Shown here: positions 25,668-36,829 of the stretch, piece by piece
Numbering within the stretch: position 1 is the stretch's first letter
Layout: the number at the start of each line of letters is the position of its first letter
NCBI GenBank assembly: GCA_902702965.1
Contig: CACRXP010000006.1
Span: 1,496,548-1,560,547, forward strand
Length of the DNA stretch: 64,000 nucleotides
DNA from: Spirometra erinaceieuropaei
Taxonomy: Eukaryota > Platyhelminthes > Cestoda > Diphyllobothriidea > Diphyllobothriidae
Direction: 5' to 3'
Notes under the pieces: model-generated
Database searches by the model: none
What the model saw: only the letters and a program-made list of their open reading frames with translations
What the model was told of the DNA's origin: nothing
Position numbers and translations under genes: made by a program

Positions 25668-25770
25668 GGATCTTATTTTGTAGCCGTAGCTGCAGTAGAC
25701 AAGCCCCAGCCTAACCCCAGCCTCTAACCTCTAGCCACTAACAGTTACGGCTACGAAATTGGATCTTGTC
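25668..25770 (-). mobile_element. Family I MITE with telomere-like interior, second copy
   Basis: Ends GATCTTATTTTGTAGCCGTA and TACGGCTACGAAATTGGATC. The interior is CCCAGCCTAACCCCAGCCTC-type sequence, the complement of the copy at 22128. Confidence 0.75.
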
Positions 25771-25805
25771 ACAGACTGTTTGCGCAGGGGGAGGGGAAGA
25801 AGGGG

Positions 25806-25960
25806 CGGAGGAGGAGGAGGAGGAGGAGGAGGAGGAGGAGGAGGAGGCTGAGGAGAAGGAGGAGGAGGAGGAGGAGAAGAAGAAGAAGAAGAAGGAGGAG
25901 GAGGAGGAGGAGGAGGATGAGGAGGAGGAGGAGGGAAAGAAGAAGAATAAGAGGACGGCG
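25806..25960 (+). repeat. GAG/GAA microsatellite
   Basis: Nearly pure (GAG)n with a few GAA units. The Pro- or Glu-rich open frames over it are artefacts. Confidence 0.9.
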
Positions 25961-27139
25961 TCTTGCGATTCATGAACAAAATTGGTTTAGTGAGTTCGTA
26001 GTAAAGGGACAAGGTCATCCAGTTCCTAAGGTTTCGAAGTTACTGACAGCCACATAGTAGCCAGTGTGCTGCACCAAAGCTGCAGGCACATGATGAACCC
26101 GTGCGATGGTTCAAGTTATGTCACTCTGACGCAGGACAGACTCCCCCCTCCTTGCATCCTCTCTGGTGGTTCTGAAAGTTCGGCGGCTGCCCAGAAACAG
26201 AGTAATTTAAATGTGGTGGTGAATAATTAGGGCAAGAGAACACCAGTGTGAGGGAGCTTTCCTGTATACTTTAGAATGTATGGTTACCGTTCCAGATAGG
26301 GCAGCCCTTCGTTTTCAGGCAACAGAAACATCGTCAAACCCCCAACGAAGACGCCTATGGAGTCACAGCAATAGGCTCAAAGATTTATGAGGCCCTGAGC
26401 CTAAACGTAAGCCTAGCAAATTCTGCAGGTAGAAGGTGGCTCACCCTTCCCCCCAACAAGCCTTGCTGTAGGCGCGCTGAATCAAAACGAGGTCAGATTG
26501 GAGCAAGAGACTTCCCGTGTACGGACGTAGGCTTTGCTCAGCGCCATTCACTGAGCCCTATCCCAGCACCAGATGTCTGCCAAGCTCAGACAATAGGTTG
26601 GTTCATGGGAGGAGGGGGAGGAGAAAGTTGGGCCGGCAATGGAGAATCTACGAAAGCGGCGTATTAGCGCATTCTTCATTTAAAAAGAAAGGGTGACCCG
26701 TTCGGATCTACCACGTCGCGCTGAAAGTCGTGGCTTGGCAGGGTAATTCAGTCATTATCAGGAGAAAGAGTCAAGGTCAATGGCCTCTGTGGCATTTACA
26801 CTTGGGTGGGACCTGAGTCGGTCTCGCGAAACCCTGGTAGATTGTATACGGGTGGGAACGCGTGTGGCACGCGTAGACGCATTGTTTAGTTTTGTTTAGT
26901 CACATTGTCAAGATCCGCCTCTAGTCGTCCTGACATTGACTTACTAGTGAAACCTCGTGGGTGAAGCAGGGATGGAGAGTGGGATGGATGCTGGTCAAGT
27001 ATGACTTACGGCAAATTAGTTCGCGCGAAAGTCACCGGTTTTGCGCCCACCGGCGGACGTCATTGTTCGTGGCGGTTGACCTGTGTTCGTTTCTTAAATA
27101 TATAACCCACCGCATTCACTTAAACTTCACTTAAACACA
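25961..27139. other. Intronic region, nothing recognised
   Basis: No open frame of 60 codons or more, no recognisable repeat apart from a weak match to family C edge sequence (GTGTGGCACGCGTAGACGCA, 26869-26888). Confidence 0.5.
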
Positions 27140-27880
27140 CTGTCCGAATGGCCGTTTCTAGTTTGTTGGCCGCCATCAGCCAATCACAATCAACTGCAGT
27201 TTTTTACAGCTCTCAAGGCTCGAGCCCGCATTCTGCTGGTTAGAAGCTCGACGTCTTAATCACTGAGTCACGGGCTCCTTGTTCTGTCGGTCGTAATCGG
27301 ATATATTAAAAATGGTAGAGGGGCGCTCGCTGATCACTTTAGGGGTCCTGCGTGTTCCGTTGTGCCTTGGGGCTCAGTCTAGAGCTCCGTCAGCAGTCAC
27401 CCAGTGGCTAGTAATACGGGCAGAAAGAGGTTATCGACAGAGGGAAAGACGACTGGTCGTCATCAGCATATCATACGCAACTCCAGGTTTTGTAACCCCT
27501 GGGTTGTGGTAGTATCCTTCTAGGCATATTACTAGTCTCTGTGCAGCTGTTGCAGGGGCTCCATATTGAGCTCCAAGGCACAACCAACACGCACGAACTG
27601 TTACGCCATCGGAGAGCACTCCTCTACCATTTGTAATATACCCGATTGCAACCGACAGGACAACGAGCTCGTGGCTCAATGGTTAGGACGTTGAACTTCT
27701 AACCAACAGAACGCAGGCTCTGCTGTCTTCATCATATTATCTCGGAATGCACACTACCTCAGCTATTCAATATATATGTATATGTTAGAATTCCGTTCAC
27801 CGATCGGGTTACAGGATGCGCTTGTCCGATTGTGCTTTGAGGCACAGAGGCAGTCGCATGGCGGCGATGGGTATATGCTA
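27140..27880. mobile_element. SINE-A inverted pair plus a fragment
   Basis: 27140-27425 is reversed, 27505-27725 is forward with a clear A-box (GAGCTCGTGGCTCAATGGTT), and 27783-27880 is another reversed fragment (CACCGATCGGGTTACAGG). Confidence 0.68.
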
Positions 27881-28368
27881 CAAGAAGTATCAAAATAAGT
27901 CAGGCCGATTTTGCCTGAAGTAATTTGCATGAAATAGGACTTCGAGTCTATTTCGTTTATTTTCGGTTCCAAAATAGCAATCAAAAAATACAGGTAGGGA
28001 CATTTACATGGTTGTGCTGGAGATTAAATTCGTGGACCGTAACCAATACAAACTAAAGCGAAAACTTTCGTCAAGCATGTTTTCAGTGGTCGTGAGAGAA
28101 AGTCATAGGCCTTTAAGTCGATCAGATCAGGTTTCCGGAAAACCTTCGAGCCTTTTAATTCTGGGGAAGCATGGTTGCAAAGCTGAAATTTGAAGAATTT
28201 ACGGAAAGACAACATCAGGAATGGAGCCCGCAGCCTAATTTGACTCGCGTCAGTCCCCACTATAGGCACCGACCTCTCATAGTAGTTCAGAAAGGATTTT
28301 ACTTAGAATTCTCCCCATTTTAACTTGCTCTTCCCTGTTACCCACGCCTACCTCTTGTTAGATTGTAG

Positions 28369-28569
28369 TCTACGGAAAACCGGAACCAATTCTCGAATGT
28401 GATCTAATGAACATTCAGGAGTCCAGAGAAGTGGTCCTTGCAGATGATGGTCCTAATAAACGTATTTACTACATCCGCCTTCATCAAGTCAAACCGGAGG
28501 ATATTGGAGAGTACCGCTGCTCGGCAACTAATAAGCATGGCACTGACTACAGGACCGTCCAAGTAACAC
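28369..28569 (+). CDS. IgCAM exon: main part of an I-set Ig domain
   Basis: The acceptor ends ...TTGTAG at 28368 and the donor is GTGAGT at 28570. It is a phase 1 to phase 1 exon. The translation begins YGKPEPILEC and contains the classic E-F region: IYYIRLHQVKPEDIGEYRCS then ATNKHG, which is the Ig signature D-x-G-x-Y-x-C followed by the N-x-x-G turn and a G strand ending VQVT. The F-strand Cys is at 28518-28520. The residue normally Trp on strand C is Cys here (TGT, 28398-28400). The exon joins in phase to the FN3 exon at 40271, giving VT-Leu-Asp-Pro-Ser at the domain border. This is the clearest protein-coding exon of the first 40 kb. Confidence 0.82.
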
Positions 28570-29164
28570 GTGAGTCCTCTGTTCTTCCCCCAAGAAATCT
28601 CTATTCTGAGTTTGACGTCGGCCTCACTCGAAGAGCCGACTACTTTCACAGTACGTGCTTGGCAAGCCGATATGGATCATGCTTTTTGTACAGCTGCAGG
28701 CATTCTAGTGTCCCCGGAGCTCCCCCCCCCCCACATTACAGGTAGACTAATCCTAAACTGCAGGTGGTAGGGGAGGGGGGGGGTTAGAGTTAGGGCCGGT
28801 CTCAGGATTATGCTTGCGTTGGGTTTATGAGGGCCAGTATTAGGTTCAGAAATAAAGTTAGGGCATGCGAAACCTCCTGGAATTTAGCCCGAAGCCATCT
28901 GTAGTATTGTACCATCACCGCCACCGTCGTAGACCACAACTGCCCCGAGTGCGAAGGTGACTTGCCCGCAAGCCACCTTATGCTGAAACGGACTTGTGCA
29001 GCGTCGGTTCTTCTGCTCGCGCAAGCAAAAGGTAGGTCCCAGTGAGTAGTTAAGGGGACTTGATCGCTGAAACATTACTTTTTGCCTGGCGTTTAGGATT
29101 CACACTCGGAGCGATCATTGGAGGCGGCAACAGACTAGGCTAGTGGACGTGCATGTCGCACTTA

Positions 29165-31740
29165 TAGGATGCAGTTGCTACGCCGACACGACAGTTCGAC
29201 CGTCGTTGCCAACGATGTCCTCCGTGTGCTTCACAGCAGATGGTGGGAGCAGGAACGGCGAATTGTGTGTGAATTAGTTTATAGGGATAGTAGACTTGCA
29301 CAGCATCTACCGCACTTTCTCGCCCTCCCCTACCTGTCAAAAAGACCGGATGCGGGATCGGACGCACGTGGGCTGGCATGACGTGAACATACGCCTGGGA
29401 GGGCCACCACATCCCCCGGTCCTCACACAAAAAATCTGCATTTCACATAAAAAGAAGGGGCGGGGGGCGACTCGAATCTCAGCAGAGTGGAAGAGCCATA
29501 AAGGCCACAGTAAGAAGGAGTCATCGCAGCCTGACTCTCCGTTCTGAGAGGAGGATCTAGTTATCTTGTCAAGTCACGGCTTTTAGCGCAGCGTGATAGA
29601 CTCGGGCGTGTCAGGTTGTTTATAGGGAGGAATATGTGCCGACAGAGTCAATTTCACTCTCTCCTTTCTCTCCCAAACACTAGTCTACTATCTGAGCAGG
29701 TCAGATGTCTGGTGCCGGACGTGAGCACAGGGCTAGATGGCCCAAATGCGTATGCCACACAACAGTTCGACCGTCGTTGCCGACAATGTCAACCGTGTGT
29801 TCCACAGCAAAATAGAGCAGGGACGGTGACTTGTGCGTGAATTAGGTTATAGTGAATGCAGAGTTGCCCAGTATCCACCCTGCTCTCTCCTCCCCCACTT
29901 GGATCCGGTGTCAAGGCGGAGTTAAGAAGACCGGGGGAGATAGGGCACAGGTGGATGCACGGTCGACCCCGCAACCTAGCACTCCACTCCACACCCCCCC
30001 TGGTCCACACGGGTTCGACCAGGTTTCTGACTAACAACAGCAATGGGGGAGAAGCGACAGCGGTCCCAGTGTGCGCGACGTCTGCCGGCAACCCGGTCTG
30101 TTACTGCGCGCCGGAATGTAGGCAGTTGTTATGGCGCATAATCTGATTTCGCCTGCCAGAATCCGATATGGCCCCTGTGTCGGCCCAGCGCATCTACCAC
30201 GTGACCCGTTTGCGGAGCAAACACACGCACGCACGACAGTTCGACCGTCTTCGTCGACGATGTCCACCGTGAGCTTCACAGCAGATGGTGGGAGCAGGAA
30301 CGGCGAGTTGTGTGTGAATTAGTTTGTAGTGATAGTAGACTTGCACAGCATCTACCGTAGTCCCTCCTCCTCCCCTACCTGTCAAAACATAGTCAAGAAG
30401 ACCGGAGGCGGGAGAAGCTGGAGGTGGCCAACACAGTGAAAACCCGCACCTAGGCTTACCACCACACATTTGGCTCACAACAAACCCTTGACCAGGATTT
30501 TAAGCAGCAACAAAAATGGAGGGTGGCAAGGATCCCGATGTGCGCGGCTCGAGCCTGCAACTGGGCCTGCCACCACACCAAGCCCAATGTTGGCGTTTGG
30601 TATGAGTGCGCTTTTCCGATAAAGCCTGCCGGACACCCATTTAACCTCCGTGTTGGTTCAGCGCATCCACCGCGAGGCCCGTTTTAGGGGGTACTTGTGA
30701 CCGCATAAATGGGGGCTCACAAACAAATCGGTGCACACCGATCTGTTTGGCTTCCTTGAGAAAATATAAGTTCAAAATACACTGGCAAACACTGTGAAAG
30801 GGCGACTAGCTACCGGGCTGCACAGTCACCAAGAAACTGCTATTAGCAATGGCAAAAGCCGAAAATATGCACGGATGCCTAGACGGGAGCTGTTTTGGTT
30901 TTTCTATCATCCCCAGCTAGCCACACACACACTCGGTGCATACATACGACCGAAATCAAGTGTATGTTAGCTTTGCTGCACGTTGGGACAGAATCACGGG
31001 CTCAATGACCAAGGAACCGGGGTTCGGAATACAGGAAAGATAAGCCCGGGGTCAGGCGTGGTCGACAGACGATGGTTAATAGGTCGGAAGTGGCCGTCTC
31101 AGTCTCTCTTGACTGTATTAAGGCTCTCCCCTTACTGTCGTGGGTCCGAATCCCACTGAGCTCGCTGCTTTTTTCCCAACTGGGTCAAAACAGTTATTTA
31201 AACTCTGCCAAAACGCCTACTAGACACCGGGAACGCAACTGATCCCTTTGGTCCCCTATAAAGCAGTTAAACTGTCGCACCCGACGATGTCCACCGTACA
31301 CTCCACAGGCACGGCGACATTCGCGTGAATAAGCTTATAGTGAGAGTAGACCTGCGCTGTATAGACCGCACTCTCAGCTCTACCTGGACCCGGTGCCAAG
31401 ACATAGTCAAGAAGACCGGAGGCGGGGACGGCGCACGTGGATGGCGCGGCCGAACCCGCACCTTGGCCCTCAACTCCGCATCCATAACAAACATCTGACC
31501 AGGATTTTGACCAACAGCAACAACAGAAATGACGTGCATGACTGGGCAACCGGGCACACAACCGGTACACAGAGCGGGGAGAGCAAGCACATCTACCGCC
31601 AGATAACCAGCTGCCGAAGAACTGCCAGCGCACACCCGGCTGCGAGGGCCATTCTTTTCTGTTCATGGCATAGCAGACGCTCACAACGCCTTATAAAATT
31701 GACAGCTCCTGCGTTCATCGCAGATGGTCGCGCTTAGCGT
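29165..31740 (+). repeat. Family C array of four head-to-tail copies
   Basis: Copies start at about 29190, 29765, 30235 and 31265, each with the CGACCGTCG block (diverged in the last) and the AAGAAGACCGG block. A family D piece (GTCACGGCTTTTAGCGCAGC) intervenes at 29570-29720, and a SINE-B fragment at 31105-31215. Confidence 0.68.
31105..31215 (+). mobile_element. SINE-B fragment
   Basis: Core from the variable region onward (GGCTCTCCCCTTACTGTCGT, B-box GGGTCCGAATCCCACTG) plus the tail CAACTGGGTCAAAACAGTTA. Confidence 0.6.
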
Positions 31741-32398
31741 GACGTGTCGACTTAGCCGTACACGCCCGCCGATTCAACCCCGGTGTTGGTGATTGGCTTG
31801 GCGGCCTGACTAGGACTAGGGGGAGGTCACTGAGCTCCATATTGAACGGCCGACCGGAGATCAGGACAGGGCTCGGGCCGGATCTTCCAGTCCGCCGACG
31901 ACTGAAATTCTTGCAAGAGGTAACAATCGCGTAGCCGCGACCTGCTTGAGCCTGCAGTCCACCTCAGTGTTCGTACTTTGTGCGAGTGGAGTAATAAGTC
32001 GCGTAGGGAGCGCACGGGCAAACACCGTTTCCAGAGCTGGTATCGGTGAGCCGAGTTGGTGAGCCATTATCACGCGATTAGCCAACGCTGGTAAGGCAAC
32101 TGCGACAGGGAAGCGTGGGCGACCAGGCCATCATCGCACAACCTACAATTAATGTGCGGACCGGTAATTCTGATAGGTATGTGGTAGCATAGCAACTGCA
32201 ACCTATAAATAATGCACACCTCGTGCACTCTCTGTCTTATAAGTTGCTGCCTTAGACCTCGCTCTAACTGCTGCCCGATAAAGAGATGTTTTATGCCCTC
32301 TCGGCCGGACGAATCAGCGCCGATCATTTTAGGACCACATCTACACATCTATATTAGATGAAAGCTTGATCAAAATTTTTCCAAATGTCGGAACTTCC

Positions 32399-33200
32399 TG
32401 TAGGTATGATATCTCATGAAGTGTCGGCTGAAATTCCGGAAGGTGTTTTCAGTTCGAAAAGACAACTTAATTAGGGTTGTCATATAAATTATCGTGTTAG
32501 ATAATGCCAAAATATTTAAATCACGTCAGGGTGTCGGCTTTAAAGCGAGCTTCTTATCGACCGCCTGTATAAACTGCAGTTCCGAAAAAAATAGGTTTTT
32601 CCCATTTATTTTCGATACCCTTATAAATTTTAATATATTTTTTAGGAAATGTGCACACAAATATGCTTTCTTGTATTCATTCGGTAGAAGATTACGCCTT
32701 CATTAAATTTTGCGTTTGAAGAAAAAGTATCTTTCGGTTTATAAAAACTTGATAAATTCCCGAATAATTTTGAACCTGGCCTACCGTCACACTTGCATTC
32801 AGGGGTTTCCGAACTACAAGATGTGTGCTTTTTGTGCAGGGAAAATCATACACTGCTATATGCTGTTAGGAAGTGGACACACAGGACTCATAGAATTTTT
32901 TACTGGATGTGGATCGCGTTTTCCGTTTTATAAGCAGCATTAATAAACGTGCTGGTGCAATGCCGTACATTTCACCGTCTGGAAAAATTTCACAATTAGA
33001 AACTTTTTAAAAACCGCAGGATCATTTTTACTTCATGCGTAAAATTTAAGGAAGGCCTTACTATCTACCGAATGAGCAAAGGAAAGAATACTTTGTGCAT
33101 GTTTTCTATAAAATATATTTGAATTTATAAGGGTATCAGACATCAAAGGGAGAAATCGGAGGAGGAGGTTTCTGCGCGCACGCATTACTGCTAGTTTGAC
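32399..33200. mobile_element. Family A element, 3' end missing
   Basis: Starts CTGTAGGTATGATATCTCAT and follows the family A order through the central region, with the expected inverted internal blocks. After about 33200 the sequence no longer matches, and no inverted right terminus is found. Confidence 0.6.
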
Positions 33201-33458
33201 GTGTGTGAAACTGGGATACTTCTTCGGAGTTACTAACATTCATGTCTAGTGTTTGTTCAAACATTCTAACCGGACTTGATAAGGGTAATGTGAAATAAAA
33301 TTTTAGTTCCGAAGCGCTGCTATACGCGCGGGGGACACATTACTGACCCGGATCTCTCGCAGTTTCGTCAGTCTGCCGTAAAAACTAGACAAAACAATGC
33401 CTCTGTGTTTAGGTAATGATGATATGATGAGGGACTGACCGTCTACAAAACACATGTA

Positions 33459-34424
33459 CAGTAGGTGGGCCAACTCATGAAATGTTTACCGAAATTCCGA
33501 AATGCGTTTTCGTTTAGAAAAGATGAATTAAGTAGGGTTATAAGACTAACCAGTAAGCGGCATAATCCTATGATAATTCAGTTAGCTCAGGATGTCGGCT
33601 TTCGAATAAACTTCTTCCCGGCTGCATGCAAAAACAATACTCCGTAACAATGACTACTTAAGCGGCATACATTTTTTTAATTGATTTTTGGTGCCGTTAA
33701 AAATTTAATTATATTTCGTGGAAAACACGCATAAAATATTAATTCTCTCGCTCATTCGATAGACAATTGCGTCTTCTTTCAATTTTATTCTCGAAAAAGG
33801 GTATAATTCGGTTTTTAAACATTTGCTAGCTGAGATTTTTTAATACCGTGAAATGGCCGTTCATAAGACGTCATGTCTCTGCACTTATCAACGTTTCTTG
33901 TAAAGTTAACAATGTGGCTCAAATCCACAGCTAAATTTTAGGAACCCCATATGGCCTCCTCTTAATGCCATAGAGAAATATATGGTTTTCCGTACACGGC
34001 TGTAGTTTGGAAACGCTGAATGCAAGTGTACCGGCAGGTCGGGTTCAAAATTATTTGGGAATTGGAAGGATTTTTGAAAACCGAATTATACCCTTCTATC
34101 AAGTATAAAATTGGAAGAAGACGTAATTTTCTACCAAATGAGCAAAAGAATGAATATGTTAATGTATGTTTTCTATGAAATATTATTTAATTTTTAAGGG
34201 CACCAAACTCAATTGAAAAATGTATGCTACTTAAGTAGTTATCTTTTACAGAGTATAGTTTTTGCATGCGGCAGGAAAGAAGTTTATTCGAAAGCCGGCA
34301 TCCTGAGGTAACTGAAGTATTATAGAATTATGACTAGTTTTACAACCCTGCTTAATTAGTCTTTTTGAAACGAAAATGCATTCCGGAATTTTGGTTGACA
34401 TTTCATGAGTTAGCCCGCTTGCTG
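33459..34424. mobile_element. Family A element, full length (966 bp)
   Basis: Begins CAGTAGGTGGGCCAACTCAT after TA (33457-33458) and ends with the inverted form CATGAGTTAGCCCGCTTGCTG. The arms mirror each other over most of their length (for example TCGGCTTTCGAATAAACTTC near 33595 against its complement near 34290). No open frame of note. Confidence 0.75.
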
Positions 34425-34479
34425 TTGATGCAGACAAATATGCTGAAATGGTGGTGAGTCCTCTTCTACCGCGGATATT

Positions 34480-34765
34480 ATGCAGAAAGGAAGAGAAAGG
34501 AAAGAGAGGAAAAAGGAAAGAGAGTAGAATGGCTATTTCTGACCAATTAGTCGTCGTCCCAAATCCCGGTCTGAATGACTTGTGATTTTACCTCACCTGT
34601 TGGTCATCGGGTGTTAATTAGGCCAACGCTCTACCATTGAGTCAACGACCGGTCTTCCTGTCTATTGTGACCTGGAATATTACCTATTATGGAAGAGCGT
34701 TCGCCGACCAGGTTAAGGGAGATTTTGGTCGTGTTGTGTCTGAGGGCTCAATGGAGATTTCGCGC
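34480..34765 (-). mobile_element. SINE-A, diverged
   Basis: Shows AGTAGAATGGCTATTTCTGA, GCTCTACCATTGAGTCAACG and CGTTCGCCGACCAGGTTAAG in SINE-A order, with many differences from the young copies. Confidence 0.6.
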
Positions 34766-36202
34766 AGGCAGTCACATGGCGAATCCGGAACGGACAAAAA
34801 CAGGGGGGACTAGAGATAACAGAGGGGCTGGTCGACAGAGATGCGAGGCGATTGATGCAGTAATTTTTTGGGCTTACTGTACCTTCATCTAGTCAGTCAG
34901 AACCTTGACCGCCACAGGGAACCGAGAACACAGGCATTCGCACGCACACGGTACCTACCGACTCCCGTGCGGCATTTAGGCGAGTTTGGAGCGCCCGGTG
35001 ATGGTTTAAAAGTGCGTCGGGTGGTTTATGGTGAGGAGTATGTGCTGAGTATCGCAGGGCCACAGTCCACGGAGACGACCTCACTCTCACTTTCGTCTCC
35101 CAGGCGCCAGTCCATTGTCCAAGCCGGTCTCCGCCATCTGATTTGGAAGTGAGGCGCAGTGGTCTGGCGCGGCGTGAGTCTGCGCCTAGGCGTGCCACCG
35201 CACGCCAGTTGAGATATTCGTGATGGGTGTGCTGCCCGATTTACACCTTGCTTGCCCTTATCTAGCCTCTCTGGTGGTCAACCACATATCCTGTGTGCCC
35301 GATTGCATGAACACGCTCCCATTAGAACGTCCAAGTAAGGCGAGGCCTTCTAACAGGAAAACCTAATGATACTGATGACATAGTCCCACTTCGAGACCCT
35401 TTTGAGGAAGCTTTTTCGCTCCTTCACCTCCTAGTCCTCGCGTCACTCTGGAAAGTGAGCGTTGGGGAAACCAAAGTACCCCTGAAGAGCTTCTGACTCA
35501 ACAAGTTGCTTCCCATTCTTTGCGATGAAAGGCTCGATGCGGTCGATCGCAGTTCCTCTGATGGTTCAGGGTCTGAATGAGGTTAACCGCCGATTGCATG
35601 CAACACGTTCCTTTGAGAGTCTGAAATTGAATCCTGTTTTAAGCTCATGAAAACCTACTCTGCACACTGCTGACCCGAGAATGATCGAGGTGGTTAACAC
35701 AGTGTCTTCACTTAATGATACGGCTCCGCCTCAGTGCTGGCGTTTCGAATTTGGACTTCAAAGCCCACTTAAGGGACAGCACGTGTTTGCGATGCAGTGA
35801 GAAGGCCTTCCTCGTCTCACTCAGTCCGGTCACATAGTGCAACCGGAGGGGAGTTCACCTGCGACACCCCCTGCGCGAAACCCTATTCGAGTTTCTGCCC
35901 CAGTTGACGTAGCTGGCTAAACTTATAAGCCATACATGGCTAAGTCAAACCTGGAGAGGGCGATGGAGCCTTCGGTCTCTTGTGTTTTCCTCAGCTCGCA
36001 CAAATGCCCTTGTGTAGTTCGAACACCCAAACAGATGTGGAACATAGCTTTTAAATTTCCTCAGAAATGAATCCCTTACTTGGAGTAAATCAGTTTGTTT
36101 GAGAGTTATGGGTATGAATATTTGGGCTGAAGTTCATCAGCCACTAAGGAATAACCAGCAAGCGGCCATTAGTATATACATAGGTACCACAACATGCCGT
36201 AC
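34766..36202. other. Intronic region, weak family D match only
   Basis: 34980-35215 has family D-like sequence. 35220-36200 shows nothing recognisable. It lies in the 11.7-kb intron before the FN3 exon. Confidence 0.45.
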
Positions 36203-36381
36203 TTGAGAACACAGGTACTATCTGAAAGCCCAGGCACGCGTTTCACCGATATTCCGCCGTTGCAACTTCAAAACTGGAGCATCTACCAGAAGACACATGG
36301 GAAAGGCTGTGCCGAACTCCTCGCAGCAGACATGTGCCGGTGAAACACGTGTCTGGGCTTTCAGCTAGTACCTGTGCCTTG
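36203..36381. mobile_element. Foldback element (~180 bp)
   Basis: AGGTACTATCTGAAAGCCCA then GGCACGCGTTTCACCGATAT on the left is mirrored by CCGGTGAAACACGTGTCTGG then GCTTTCAGCTAGTACCT on the right. The same GCCCAGACRCGTGTTTCGCC core occurs at 18515-18545 and 56345-56375. Confidence 0.7.
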
Positions 36382-36426
36382 AAGAAGAAGAAGAAGAAGA
36401 AGAAGAAGAAGAAGAAGAAGAAGAAG
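36381..36426 (+). repeat. GAA microsatellite
   Basis: About 15 GAA units at the 3' end of the Penelope-like element; may have grown from its 3' tail or target site. Confidence 0.9.
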
Positions 36427-36457
36427 ACACAATCGCTGGGACAAGAGCTTTATTAGC

Positions 36458-36500
36458 CTGGCGCTTCAGATTCCTTCTCGAACCCATCATCAGAGACACA
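36458..36500 (-). ncRNA. Hammerhead ribozyme motif, mutated core
   Basis: Minus strand: CTGATGA (36487-36493), a stem II hairpin (GGGTTC paired with GAATCT-like), then GAAG where the core needs GAAA (36464-36467), and CGCC instead of CGTC at the cleavage triplet. The position, in the 3' region of a Penelope-like element, is where type I hammerheads are known in this class. The two core changes should abolish cleavage. Confidence 0.6.
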
Positions 36501-36829
36501 AAAGCAGATACGGGTGGTTCATGCACAAGGGGCTGCAGTATTTATAGGATGCAATCCTCATGCTACCTTATTCCTATGAACATTCACGGCTCTCCCCTTC
36601 ATCCGGGATCGTTGCACGTGGTGTGATGGCCGACATTCGCGTCGTTAATTGTTGCAATTTCATCACGTGCGTTGGATGCTGGTGGGATGATTGCTCGACC
36701 ATCTGATCCACCGACCCTGTCGTTGGGAGAAGCGTTCACCTGTGCGCTTCCCGCTTATCTAATTACTCCGTCTAGGCAAAGTCTCAGCACTGAGTATGGA
36801 AGGAGAAGATCATTGCACTTGTTAATGGA

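Noticed and set aside
25731..26018. Proline- or glutamate-rich open frames
   Set aside because: Translation of the GAG microsatellite.
29165..31740. CRISPR-like array because of spaced repeats
   Set aside because: Repeat units are hundreds of bases, diverged and interspersed with other mobile DNA in a eukaryotic setting.
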